Below, in pieces: positions 56,321 to 64,000 of a DNA stretch of 64,000 nt. A program made the translations under genes and the position numbers. The stretch's first letter is position 1. Every line of letters begins with the position of its first letter. Origin of the DNA: Sphingopyxis yananensis (GTDB lineage Bacteria > Pseudomonadota > Alphaproteobacteria > Sphingomonadales > Sphingomonadaceae); contig NZ_JAJEWI010000010.1 in assembly GCF_020687785.1 (NCBI RefSeq), positions 434,001-498,000 of the forward strand. Direction: 5' to 3'. A model generated the notes under the pieces. The model saw only the letters and a program-made list of their open reading frames with translations, did no database searches and was not told the origin of the DNA.

Positions 56321-57451
56321 ATGAAATCATCTTCGCTATCGTCGGCAGATATTGTCATCATTGGGGCAGGGATTGCGGGGGCCAGCATGGCGTCTCGATT
56401 GGCCCCCACGCGTTCGGTGTTGCTAATCGAAGCGGAGGATTTTGCTGGCTATCATGCGACGGGGCGATCAGCTGCCTTCTGGCAGGAAAGCTATGGTGGT
56501 CCTGATGTACAGCCGCTGACCAGCGCATCGGAACGCATGCTGGCCCAGCCCGACGCTGGCTTTTCGGAACGATCTTTTTTGGCAGAGCGCGGCGCGTTGG
56601 TGATTGGCCAGCAGCAGGACGCTGAGCAGGTGGCCGATTTTATTCGTACATTCTCGCAGCGCGACGTCGCGGTTGCGCGCGTTGATCGGGCCGAGATGGA
56701 GTGTCGGGTGCAGGGGTTTCGTCCCGAATGGACCGAAGCCGCCGCCGAGCCCAGCTGCCGTGACATTGATGTGGCGGCTTTGCATCAGGCTTATTTGGCG
56801 AGCGCCGCGCGAGCAGGGGCAAAGTTGCTGACCCATGCCAGGGTGATAGCCGCGCACTATGATGGAAGCTTGTGGCATATTGTGACCACGCAGGGCGAGA
56901 TTATGGCACCGATGGTCTTGAATGCCGCTGGGGCATGGGGCGATGATGTTGCGCGGATATTTGGAGCGCGTCCCGTGGGATTGCAGCCGCTTCGCCGAAC
57001 CATGGTGCAATTGCGCTTGAACGCCGATGTGCCCGCCACCCTGCCGTTGATCGCACATGTAGGGGGTGATTTTTATTTCAAGGGGGCTGGTGAGGGGCGG
57101 ATTTGGCTGAGCCCGCATGACGAGACGCCGACGGACCCGTGTGATGTGTCGCCAGAGGAAATGGATGTCGCGCTGGCGATCGATCGGTTTCAGGCGGTGG
57201 TCGATTGGCCGATTGCGGCGGTGGAGCGGAAATGGGCGGGCTTACGCACTTTCGCGCCCGACCGTCTGCCGGTGTTTGGTGCGGATCCTGATGTTCCGTC
57301 CTTTATTTGGTGCGTAGGGCAGGGCGGCTTTGGCATACAAACCGCGCCAGCGATTTCGGCCTTGCTGGCTGGGCAATTGGGCGTGCCCATAGATGATGAC
57401 GCTATTGCAGCGGTTGATCCTACCCCTTATTCGCCGAAGCGTTTTTGGTAA
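56321..57451 (+). CDS. FAD-dependent D-amino-acid (D-arginine-like) dehydrogenase
   Basis: This 376-residue flavoprotein of the DAO family oxidises an amine or D-amino acid to an imino acid. The FAD-binding Rossmann motif is I-I-G-A-G-I-A-G-A-S-M-A. Then come G-Y-H-A-T-G-R-S-A-A, R-D-I-D-V-A-A-L-H-Q-A-Y-L, G-L-Q-P-L-R-R, W-A-G-L-R-T-F and G-Q-G-G-F-G-I-Q-T-A-P-A. This order matches D-arginine dehydrogenase (DauA) of pseudomonads well. The substrate here is inferred, and no dauB partner is adjacent. The start is uncertain: the chosen ATG has GAGG only 2 bases before it, and 56258 and 56294 are in-frame alternatives. It is divergent from the Tad locus. Confidence 0.88.
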   Translation: MKSSSLSSADIVIIGAGIAGASMASRLAPTRSVLLIEAEDFAGYHATGRSAAFWQESYGGPDVQPLTSASERMLAQPDAGFSERSFLAERGALVIGQQQDAEQVADFIRTFSQRDVAVARVDRAEMECRVQGFRPEWTEAAAEPSCRDIDVAALHQAYLASAARAGAKLLTHARVIAAHYDGSLWHIVTTQGEIMAPMVLNAAGAWGDDVARIFGARPVGLQPLRRTMVQLRLNADVPATLPLIAHVGGDFYFKGAGEGRIWLSPHDETPTDPCDVSPEEMDVALAIDRFQAVVDWPIAAVERKWAGLRTFAPDRLPVFGADPDVPSFIWCVGQGGFGIQTAPAISALLAGQLGVPIDDDAIAAVDPTPYSPKRFW

Positions 57452-57552
57452 GCGGCGCTGATCAAGCGGCCTTGGGTAAATTCACTTGCGGACCAATGCC
57501 GTCTTGCTAGCATTTTCTTTGGCCTGAGGGAGGCCGCCAAGGAGATGGTGAC

Positions 57553-57735
57553 ATGGCGCATTATTTCGAAATTAAGAAAAACAAAGGTGGCGAATTTGTC
57601 GCCTATTTTAAATATAATAGCGAAACAATGTTCTGGACTGAAGGCTATAGTAGCAAGGCAGCGGCGATCAATGCCATCGAGTCCATTAAGAAAAACGGCC
57701 CCGCAGCTGAAACGCGGGACAGTAGTTTAAGCTGA
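57553..57735 (+). CDS. DUF1508 (YegP-like) small protein
   Basis: This 60-residue protein has one DUF1508 unit: H-Y-F-E-I-K-K-N-K-G-G-E-F-V-A-Y-F-K-Y-N-S-E-T and E-G-Y-S-S-K-A-A-A-I-N-A-I-E-S-I-K-K-N. The family folds as a small beta-beta-alpha unit, usually found in one or two copies. Function is not known. AAGGAG lies 8 bases before the ATG. It stands alone and converges on rnhA. Confidence 0.92.
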   Translation: MAHYFEIKKNKGGEFVAYFKYNSETMFWTEGYSSKAAAINAIESIKKNGPAAETRDSSLS

Positions 57736-57781
57736 CGGCGGGGCTGTAATAAGATAGCGTTGCTGCTGCGGGGATCGGCGC

Positions 57782-58240
57782 TCAGCCCTTGTCCCGCAAC
57801 AGCATCACCGCCGCATCAGATGCCAATTGGTCGGCAATTTCATTGTCGCCATGGCCCGCATGGCCTTTGACCCAAAGCCATTCGATGGTGTGGCGCTTGC
57901 TTTCATCGACAAGGCGTTGCCACAGGTCCGCGTTGGCCACTGGCTTTTTTGCGGCTGTTTTCCAACCGTTGCGCTGCCATCCATGCACCCATTTGGTGAT
58001 GCCGTCGCGGACATAGACACTGTCCGTCGACAATTGAATGTCGCAGCTACGTTTCAGTGCGGCCAAGGCTTTGATCGCCGCCATCAATTCCATTCTATTG
58101 TTGGTGGTGTCACGCTCTGCGCCGGATAGTTTCTTTACTTGATCGCCCCAGCGCAGCACGGCGCCCCAGCCGCCTGGGCCGGGGTTGCCTTTGCAGGCGC
58201 CATCGGTCGCGATAATCACGCGCTTTGTTTGGTCGCTCAT
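57782..58240 (-). CDS. rnhA: Ribonuclease HI
   Basis: RNase HI (EC 3.1.26.4) cuts RNA in RNA-DNA hybrids. The 152-residue protein has the acidic catalytic set in A-T-D-G-A-C, N-R-M-E-L-M-A, T-D-S-V-Y and D-N-E-I-A-D, plus W-V-K-G-H-A-G-H. The frame is open far upstream into thrB, but ATG at 58240 starts the conserved domain. It lies 7 bases after thrB, as the third gene of ispH-thrB-rnhA. Confidence 0.97.
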   Translation of the reverse strand: MSDQTKRVIIATDGACKGNPGPGGWGAVLRWGDQVKKLSGAERDTTNNRMELMAAIKALAALKRSCDIQLSTDSVYVRDGITKWVHGWQRNGWKTAAKKPVANADLWQRLVDESKRHTIEWLWVKGHAGHGDNEIADQLASDAAVMLLRDKG

Positions 58241-58247
58241 CGGGTGA

Positions 58248-59210
58248 CTAGGCCGCTGCGAAGAGTTGGGCGGCGTCAGCGCCTTGATACAGGCGCAGGC
58301 GGCGCAAAAAGGCCGCGGGGTCTTTGCGGGTGACCAGCGCATCGGCGGGTGTGTGTATCCAGTCATGTGCGCGGCTGAGCAGGAAGCGCAGCGCCGAACC
58401 GCGTGCGAGAATTGGTAAGGCAGCCAATTCCGCCTCGCTGAGTGGCACGACAGATAGATAGCCGCGCATGAGAGCAGCGGCTTGGTCGGCGTAAAATTCT
58501 TCGCCATCGGGGCTGAAGCACCATGCGGTGTGGGTGACCGCGACGTCATAGGCGCGAAAATCTGTGGCGGCGAAATAAAAGTCGATCAGGCCGGTGACTT
58601 GATTGTCCAGCATCAGAACATTGTCAGGAAACAGATCGCCATGGATTACGTGGCGTGGCAGGTCGCGCGGCCAATGTTGGTCCAGATAATCAAGTTCGGC
58701 ATTCACGATATCGGCAAGGCCGCCCATGACTTGATCCAAATCGCCGATGCCAGCGGCCAAGCCACGCCAATGATGCTGGCCCATGCTGTTGTCGCGTTCA
58801 GCGGTATAGTTTTCCAGCGCCAAATGCATGTCGCCCATCGCCGCGCCCGCTGCGGCGCATTGGCCGATGGTCGGGTGGGTCAGCGAGATGCCGGACAAAA
58901 ATTGGATCAGGCAGGCCGCGCGATTGCTGATTTCTTGAACCGCAATGCCGTCCTTATCGCGCAGCATGGCGGGAACAGGGCTGCCGCTTTTTGCGAGATG
59001 ATCGAGCAAATCGACGAAAAAAGGCAGGTCCGCTTTTTGAACGCGCTTTTCATAAAGCGTCAGGATGAAACGCCCTTTGCTTGTTTCCAGCAGGAAGTTG
59101 CTGTTCTCTACGCCTTCGGCAATGCCCTTGCACGACAAAACGGTGCCTAGGCCATATTTGTCCACCAGTTGGGACAGATCATCAGGTTCGACGTTGGTAT
59201 AGACAGCCAT
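58248..59210 (-). CDS. thrB: Homoserine kinase (ThrB type II, APH fold)
   Basis: This 320-residue kinase phosphorylates homoserine on the way to threonine. It has the aminoglycoside-phosphotransferase fold with the catalytic loop [10 protein letters not shown] and the metal-binding [21 protein letters not shown] marks the nucleotide-binding part. The start ATG overlaps the last base of ispH. The order ispH-thrB-rnhA is common in alphaproteobacteria. Confidence 0.95.
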   Translation of the reverse strand: MAVYTNVEPDDLSQLVDKYGLGTVLSCKGIAEGVENSNFLLETSKGRFILTLYEKRVQKADLPFFVDLLDHLAKSGSPVPAMLRDKDGIAVQEISNRAACLIQFLSGISLTHPTIGQCAAAGAAMGDMHLALENYTAERDNSMGQHHWRGLAAGIGDLDQVMGGLADIVNAELDYLDQHWPRDLPRHVIHGDLFPDNVLMLDNQVTGLIDFYFAATDFRAYDVAVTHTAWCFSPDGEEFYADQAAALMRGYLSVVPLSEAELAALPILARGSALRFLLSRAHDWIHTPADALVTRKDPAAFLRRLRLYQGADAAQLFAAA

Positions 59211-60208
59211 TATTGGGGGGACACTTCCAGGCCACGGGGCAATTTGAAGACCATATTTTCCTCTGCCGTAACAACAATATTTTCTGAAATCGGGCGATAA
59301 GCGGCGATGGTGTCGATCACCTCGCGCACCAAAGTTTCCGGCGCGCTGGCACCTGCTGTCACGCCGATGGTGCGGATGTCGTTCAGCCACGCCGTGTCGA
59401 TATCCGTTCCGCGTTGCACCAGATGGGCTGGAATGCCAGCCCGCGCTGCGACTTCGACCAAGCGCAGGCTGTTGGAACTGTTCGGTGCGCCGATCACGAT
59501 CATACGGTCGCAGCGGCCAACGATAGATTTGACCGCTTCTTGCCGGTTAGACGTCGCATAGCAAACATCCTCGCCGCGCGGGCCGATGATGTCGGGAAAG
59601 CGGTGTTGAAGCGCACGGATGATGTCGCGCGTATCGTCAACCGACAAGGTTGTCTGGGTCAAATAGCTGAGGCTGTTTTCCGCATAAGCGGGAAGGGCCG
59701 CAATATCGTCCACAGACTCGACCAAAGTGATTGCGCCCTCGGGCAATTGGCCCAAGGTTCCGATGACCTCTGGATGGCCTGCATGGCCAATGAAAATAAT
59801 ATGACGGCCAGCCTCGTGCGAACGCTCCGCTTGGCGGTGAACCTTGGATACCAAGGGGCAGGTGGCGTCGATATAATCCAGTCCGCGCGCTTCGGCTTTT
59901 GCCGGAACGGCTTTGGGGACACCATGGGCGCTGAACACCACAGGCAGATTATCGGGAACTTGGTCCAGCGATTCGACGAAAATTGCACCTTTTGCCTTGA
60001 GGGAGTCCACGACATAGCGATTGTGAACGATTTCATGGCGGACATAAACTGGGGCACCATATTTCTCGAGCGCAAGTTCGACGATACGAATGGCACGATC
60101 AACGCCGGCGCAAAAACCACGTGGTGCTGCGACCAAAACGGTGAGAAGGGCGGCATCCTCGGCATGGGGTGATGCGCTGGTGGTGGGGGCTGGGCTGGTC
60201 ATGTTCAT
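59210..60208 (-). CDS. ispH: 4-hydroxy-3-methylbut-2-enyl diphosphate reductase
   Basis: IspH (EC 1.17.7.4) is the final enzyme of the MEP isoprenoid pathway, making IPP and DMAPP with an iron-sulfur cluster. The 332-residue protein has the three cluster cysteines in [14 protein letters not shown] and I-G-A-P-N-S-S-N's region (with V-C-Y-A-T-S-N before it), and H-G-V-P and G-H-A-G-H-P-E for substrate binding. It is first in the ispH-thrB-rnhA unit. Confidence 0.97.
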   Translation of the reverse strand: MNMTSPAPTTSASPHAEDAALLTVLVAAPRGFCAGVDRAIRIVELALEKYGAPVYVRHEIVHNRYVVDSLKAKGAIFVESLDQVPDNLPVVFSAHGVPKAVPAKAEARGLDYIDATCPLVSKVHRQAERSHEAGRHIIFIGHAGHPEVIGTLGQLPEGAITLVESVDDIAALPAYAENSLSYLTQTTLSVDDTRDIIRALQHRFPDIIGPRGEDVCYATSNRQEAVKSIVGRCDRMIVIGAPNSSNSLRLVEVAARAGIPAHLVQRGTDIDTAWLNDIRTIGVTAGASAPETLVREVIDTIAAYRPISENIVVTAEENMVFKLPRGLEVSPQ

Positions 60209-60383
60209 GATGGACTGGCTCTAGCCCAGACTGGCCTATCCGGTAAAGACGCTTCGTCCCCGTTGCGCGAGCGGCGATGCACCGATAAGAAGCAATCGAT
60301 ACGAATGACCCGCCTCGGCTATGGTGCCTCACGAAGTGCCATGAATGAAGCCAATGCAAGATTAAATGGAAAGCCAGTTCATC

Positions 60384-61055
60384 ATGAGTTCCATGTCCCC
60401 CAACTTCCGTAAGATCTTCGCTATATTGGGCGGTGTTGCGGCTGTTTCGCTTGTGGCGGGTTGCGCCAAGAAAAATGATATCGACGTGTCCTCAGGCGTG
60501 GGTATCACATCGGTTCGCAATGCCTGTCCGGCGGTGGCGGTTCCATTATATACAGGTGACATCAGCCTGTTTGACCCTGCAAACAGCGAAGCGGCTTCGG
60601 CGTTGGATGTTGTGGCGTCGATTACCAATGTGACACCGCAATGTGATGATACGGGCGATGACGTCTATCAATTGGCGACATTTGACGTGCAAGCGACGCG
60701 GCGCGATGCAGGGCCTGCACGGACCGTTAGCCTTCCTTATTTCTCCACCGTCGTTCAAGGCGGCAATGTCGTGGTTGCCAAGCGGCTTGGCACTGTAAAC
60801 GTCACTTTCGCGGCCGGAAGCCTGCGCGGTACGGGACGAGGTCAGGCGTCAGCCTATGTAGACCGCGCGGCCGCAACCTTGCCTGCGGACATTCAGGAAC
60901 GGATTACGCGCCGCCGCAAAGTGGGCGACGAAGATGCTGCGATTGACCCATTGAGCATCCCCGAAGTGCGTACGGCGGTGCAGCGCGCCAGTTTTGAACT
61001 GTTGGTTGGTTTCCAACTGACCGACGAACAGCTTCGTTATAACGTGCGTCGATAA
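60384..61055 (+). CDS. Conserved hypothetical lipoprotein
   Basis: This exported protein of about 223 residues has a lipobox V-S-L-V-A-G-C. The mature part is rich in beta-strand patterns, with A-T-F-D-V-Q-A-T-R-R-D-A-G and two more cysteines (N-A-C-P-A, P-Q-C-D-D) that may form a disulfide. No domain was recognised. In-frame ATG codons at 60366, 60384 and 60393 are all possible starts. It stands between ispH (divergent) and argS, with its own terminator. Confidence 0.8.
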   Translation: MSSMSPNFRKIFAILGGVAAVSLVAGCAKKNDIDVSSGVGITSVRNACPAVAVPLYTGDISLFDPANSEAASALDVVASITNVTPQCDDTGDDVYQLATFDVQATRRDAGPARTVSLPYFSTVVQGGNVVVAKRLGTVNVTFAAGSLRGTGRGQASAYVDRAAATLPADIQERITRRRKVGDEDAAIDPLSIPEVRTAVQRASFELLVGFQLTDEQLRYNVRR

Positions 61056-61088
61056 ACGCATATGGGCTGGGACCAGCCGCATTGTTTT

Positions 61089-61125
61089 GCCCCGCTGTGC
61101 CGGAAAATGGCATTGCGGGGCTTTT
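61089..61125 (+). terminator. Intrinsic terminator before argS
   Basis: GCCCCGC pairs with GCGGGGC and an inner TGCC with GGCA, separated by a TG/TT mismatch, and TTTT follows. It ends the lipoprotein transcript 33 bases after its stop. Confidence 0.8.
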
Positions 61126-61189
61126 CGTGCCTTGAAAGCTGGGTTAGGGCGCGTTCAGTTCTTTTTTCATAGATGTTAGGCCAAATTTC

Positions 61190-62917
61190 GTGACCCTGTT
61201 CAGTCGTTTCGCAAATCATATCAACGCCGCGCTAGATGCGCTTGTTGCGCGCGGCGAGCTTGCCGCAGATCTGTCGCGAACGGCCATCAGTGTCGAACCG
61301 CCGCGTGACGCCAGCCACGGCGACATTGCGACCAATGCGGCGATGGTGCTCGCCAAACCCGCGAAAACCAATCCGCGCGCCTTGGCGGAATTGTTGGTGG
61401 CCGAACTTGCTAAGCTGGACGAAGTGGAAGAAGCGAGCGTCGCTGGTCCCGGCTTTATCAATATGCGTGTGGCCGACGAAAGCTGGCGTCAGGAATTGGC
61501 GCTGATCCATGCGCAAGCCCAAGATTATGGACGTTCGGCGGCTGGGAAAGGCATTCGTGTCAACGTCGAATATGTATCGGCCAACCCCACGGGGCCGATG
61601 CATGTCGGGCACTGCCGCGGCGCGGTTGTGGGTGATGCGCTGGCCGCTTTGTTGGAATTTGCCGGCCATGATGTCGTTCGCGAATATTATGTCAACGACG
61701 CGGGCGCGCAGGTGGATGTGTTGGCGCGTTCTGCCCATGTTCGTTACCGCCAAGCCTTGGGCGAAGATGTGGGCGAAATTCCCGAAGGTCTGTATCCCGG
61801 CGACTATCTGAAACCAGTGGGCCAAGCCTTGGCGGCGGAATATGGTGACCAATTTGTCGGTCAGCCAGAAAGCGCATGGTTGCTGACCTTCCGCAGCTTT
61901 GCTGTGGAGAAAATGCTGGAATTGATCCGCAGCGATCTGGCCAAGCTAGGCATCCACCACGATATTTTCTCGTCAGAAGCGGAACTGCAAGCGGCTGGCA
62001 AGCCTGCCGCGGCTGAAGCATGGCTGCGGGAACAGGGCTTGGTGTATGACGGTGTGCTGGAAGCGCCAAAGGGTGAAACCCCAGATGATTGGGAACCCGT
62101 GGAACTGCCGCTGTTTCGGTCGACCCAATTTGGCGATGATCAAGACCGTCCGATTAAGAAATCGGATGGCAGTTGGACCTATTTTGGTGCCGACTTGGCC
62201 TATCATTATCAAAAGGCACAGTCTGCGGACGAGTTGATCGATATTTGGGGCGCGGACCATGCGGGAACCGTCAAGCGGATTAAGGCGGCGGTAGCGGCGC
62301 TGACCGATGGTAAAACGCGTTTTGACGTGAAGCTGGTTCAGATGGTGCGTCTGTTGAAAAATGGCGAGCCGTTCAAAATGTCCAAGCGAGCTGGTAACTT
62401 CGTTACCTTGGCTGATGTGGTGGATGAAGTGGGCAAAGACGCCGTCCGCTTTACCATGCTGACCCGCAAAGCCGATGCCCAGATGGATTTTGACTTTGCC
62501 AAAGTCATTGAAGCATCGCGCGACAACCCCGTATTTTATGTTCAATATGCCCATGCGCGTATTGCGTCGCTGAAGCGCCGCGTAGCGGATGCAGGGATTG
62601 TTCTGGTTGATCCGGCACCATCGCGCCTGAGCGACGATGAATTGCCGTTGATCAAGCTGATGGCGCAATTCCCACGTATCGTGGATGCCGCCGCTTCGGC
62701 GCGCGAACCGCATCGCATCGCTTTCTATTTGGGCGACATTGCTGCCGCGTTCCACGCATGGTGGAATATGGGCAATGACAAACCCGAAGCCCGTGTTGTC
62801 CGCGCCGATGACCCAGAGTTGACGGCCACACGTTTGTATCTGGCCGATGCTATTGGACAAATCATTCGCAATGGTATGGCCTTGATGGGTGTCACCGCGC
62901 TTGAGGAGATGAACTGA
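61190..62917 (+). CDS. argS: Arginine-tRNA ligase
   Basis: ArgRS (EC 6.1.1.19) is a class I enzyme. The 575-residue protein has the N-terminal tRNA-binding domain, H-V-G-H (the HIGH equivalent, in P-M-H-V-G-H-C-R-G-A) and the K-M-S-K-R-A-G signature. The C-terminal anticodon domain ends M-A-L-M-G-V-T-A-L-E-E-M. The start is GTG; the conserved N-terminus begins right there, and TTAGG lies upstream. The stop overlaps the next gene by one base. Confidence 0.97.
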   Translation: MTLFSRFANHINAALDALVARGELAADLSRTAISVEPPRDASHGDIATNAAMVLAKPAKTNPRALAELLVAELAKLDEVEEASVAGPGFINMRVADESWRQELALIHAQAQDYGRSAAGKGIRVNVEYVSANPTGPMHVGHCRGAVVGDALAALLEFAGHDVVREYYVNDAGAQVDVLARSAHVRYRQALGEDVGEIPEGLYPGDYLKPVGQALAAEYGDQFVGQPESAWLLTFRSFAVEKMLELIRSDLAKLGIHHDIFSSEAELQAAGKPAAAEAWLREQGLVYDGVLEAPKGETPDDWEPVELPLFRSTQFGDDQDRPIKKSDGSWTYFGADLAYHYQKAQSADELIDIWGADHAGTVKRIKAAVAALTDGKTRFDVKLVQMVRLLKNGEPFKMSKRAGNFVTLADVVDEVGKDAVRFTMLTRKADAQMDFDFAKVIEASRDNPVFYVQYAHARIASLKRRVADAGIVLVDPAPSRLSDDELPLIKLMAQFPRIVDAAASAREPHRIAFYLGDIAAAFHAWWNMGNDKPEARVVRADDPELTATRLYLADAIGQIIRNGMALMGVTALEEMN

Positions 62918-63732
62918 TGATCCAGGATCGGGATGGGGGGCTTGGCTTGGATGATGAAGAACGTTTGCCGTGGCTAGAGCCGGTCGACGACTTTGATGAT
63001 GATGGTCAGGCTTCTCCCGCCCGATTGCTGGCGATTGTGATTGGCGGCTTGGTCTTGATTGGCGCTGTTTTGGGCGGCTTGTGGTGGTATCAAAATGGCG
63101 GACCGCGCGGCGATGGCGAATTGATTTTGGCCGAAGCGGGCGAATATAAGACCGCCCCAACCAATGATCGCGCCAAGGTGTTTGAAGGCGAAGGCGATGT
63201 CGCCTTTGCCGCTAGCGAGGGGGTGTTGCCTGCTGGCACGGTGGACCCCAATCGCTTGCCCGAAGAACCGGCTGTTACCCCCGAAGAACGGGCTGCGGCT
63301 GCCGCTGCGGCGCAAAAGGCCGCAGAAGAAAAAGCGGCCGCCGAAAAATTGGCTCGCGACCAACTGGTTAAGGATAAGGCTGCGAAGGATGCTGCTGCCA
63401 AGGCCAATGCTGCAAAGGCGGCATTGGCAGAGAAGCGTCAAGCCGAACGGGCTGCAACGCCAACGCCAGCACCAACGCCCGCTGCGGCACCGTCGCATAG
63501 CGGGACGGTTCAATTGGGTGCGTTTTCCAGCGAGGCAGCGGCAAACAAGGCTTGGGCTACTTTATCCAAGCGGTTCAGCTATTTGGAGCAACATGGGCGC
63601 AGCATTGCCCCTGCCAAGGTCGGTGACCGGACCGTTTATCGCTTGCGGGTCGGCGCGGGCAGCGTAAGCAATGCCGAGGCCTTGTGCCAAAAACTGCGGG
63701 TTGCGGGCGAGGGCTGTGTGATCGTTCGCTGA
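62917..63732 (+). CDS. SPOR domain-containing membrane protein
   Basis: This 271-residue protein has an acidic cytoplasmic tail, one membrane helix (residues about 37-58), and a long Ala/Lys/Glu-rich linker (about 120-185, probably helical or coiled). The C-terminal SPOR domain (about 193-271) has V-Q-L-G-A-F-S-S-E-A-A-A-N-K-A-W. SPOR domains bind peptidoglycan lacking stem peptides, as at division sites. It lies between argS and nagZ, the usual arrangement in sphingomonads. Confidence 0.9.
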   Translation: MIQDRDGGLGLDDEERLPWLEPVDDFDDDGQASPARLLAIVIGGLVLIGAVLGGLWWYQNGGPRGDGELILAEAGEYKTAPTNDRAKVFEGEGDVAFAASEGVLPAGTVDPNRLPEEPAVTPEERAAAAAAAQKAAEEKAAAEKLARDQLVKDKAAKDAAAKANAAKAALAEKRQAERAATPTPAPTPAAAPSHSGTVQLGAFSSEAAANKAWATLSKRFSYLEQHGRSIAPAKVGDRTVYRLRVGAGSVSNAEALCQKLRVAGEGCVIVR

Positions 63733-63833
63733 TTTTCATCATTTCGGCGCAGGGCGATTGTCGATGCGCTGAAATGTGGCATGTATATGGTCTTGCCGTT
63801 CACGAGGGGAGCGGCCCCTTGGAGCCTGAGTTG

Positions 63834-64000
63834 ATGATGACCCCCGCTATATTTGGCCTGTCGGGCCACAGCGTGACGGCTGATGAAATGGCTTTTTTTC
63901 GGGAAAGCCGCCCCGCCGGATATATTTTATTTGGTCGCAATATCGAAAGTCGGGACCAGCTACGGGCGTTGACGGACAGTTTGCGCTCCTTGGATGGCCG
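63834..64000 (+). CDS. nagZ: Beta-N-acetylhexosaminidase NagZ, N-terminal part (runs off the window)
   Basis: About 55 residues are visible: I-F-G-L-S-G near the start, then F-F-R-E-S-R-P-A-G-Y-I-L-F-G-R-N-I and L-R-A-L-T-D-S-L-R. These are strongly conserved at the beginning of NagZ (glycoside hydrolase family 3), which removes GlcNAc from recycled muropeptides in the cytoplasm. Two adjacent ATG codons follow GGAG; I took the first. Placement after the SPOR gene fits a cell-wall theme. Confidence 0.88.
   Translation, partial: MMTPAIFGLSGHSVTADEMAFFRESRPAGYILFGRNIESRDQLRALTDSLRSLDG

Noticed and set aside
61973..63160. A 395-codon minus-strand frame over argS and the SPOR gene
   Set aside because: It crosses two well-supported genes and has low-complexity composition.

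Overview
The window looks like chromosomal DNA of an alphaproteobacterium of the order Sphingomonadales. This is inferred from family content and gene order: two large TonB-dependent receptors, mreBCD-mrdA, glyQS-ppdK, rplY/pth/ychF, a cpa-type Tad locus, and MutL carrying an endonuclease motif. I cannot name the genus from this alone. Coding density is high. No phage, insertion sequence, CRISPR array or plasmid function was seen.

Layout. (1) 1-7621: a histidine-utilisation locus. hutI-hutH-hutG-hutU-hutD lie on the minus strand and hutF-hutC on the plus strand, with one HutC-type operator core between them. This is the five-step route to glutamate through formylglutamate. (2) 7904-12078: a TonB receptor followed by two PepSY membrane proteins. 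(3) 12139-16829: cytochrome c, a Tat-exported sulfatase and a second TonB receptor, all on the minus strand. (4) 17305-22169: two identical tRNA-Lys(CTT) genes and the rod-shape operon mreB-mreC-mreD-mrdA, with no rodA after it. (5) 22376-31414: mutL, an outer-membrane barrel with a repeat-rich upstream region, an NPP-type phosphodiesterase with PhoD, a glutaredoxin-MauE fusion divergent from a MerR regulator, and a globin-coupled diguanylate cyclase. (6) 31499-36523: ychF, a CAP-domain protein, pth, a single-domain ribosomal protein L25, and two tandem TraB/GumN proteins. (7) 36793-42916: glyQ, glyS with a central segment of different codon use, ppdK and tRNA-Arg(ACG). (8) 43333-48979: a MarR regulator, glucokinase, a DUF808 membrane protein, an omega-aminotransferase and an orphan PhoR-like kinase. 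(9) 49161-56205: a Tad pilus locus (cpaA, cpaB, cpaC, cpaD, cpaE, tadB, tadC) that appears damaged. cpaC has an in-frame stop at codon 341, the cpaF/tadA ATPase is absent from its usual place, and no Flp pilin gene is seen. (10) 56321-64000: a D-amino-acid dehydrogenase-like flavoprotein, a DUF1508 protein, rnhA-thrB-ispH, a lipoprotein, argS, a SPOR-domain protein and the start of nagZ.

Most of the window is ordinary housekeeping. The observations most worth a second look are the decaying Tad locus and the 20-codon reading frame occupying the cpaF position, the mosaic glyS, the compact MerR-type promoter in front of an apparently leaderless glutaredoxin-MauE gene, and the cluster of dyads and direct repeats upstream of the outer-membrane barrel gene. 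I did not find a clearly new multi-gene system. The receptor-PepSY-PepSY and receptor-sulfatase-cytochrome groups are uptake loci whose substrates remain open.
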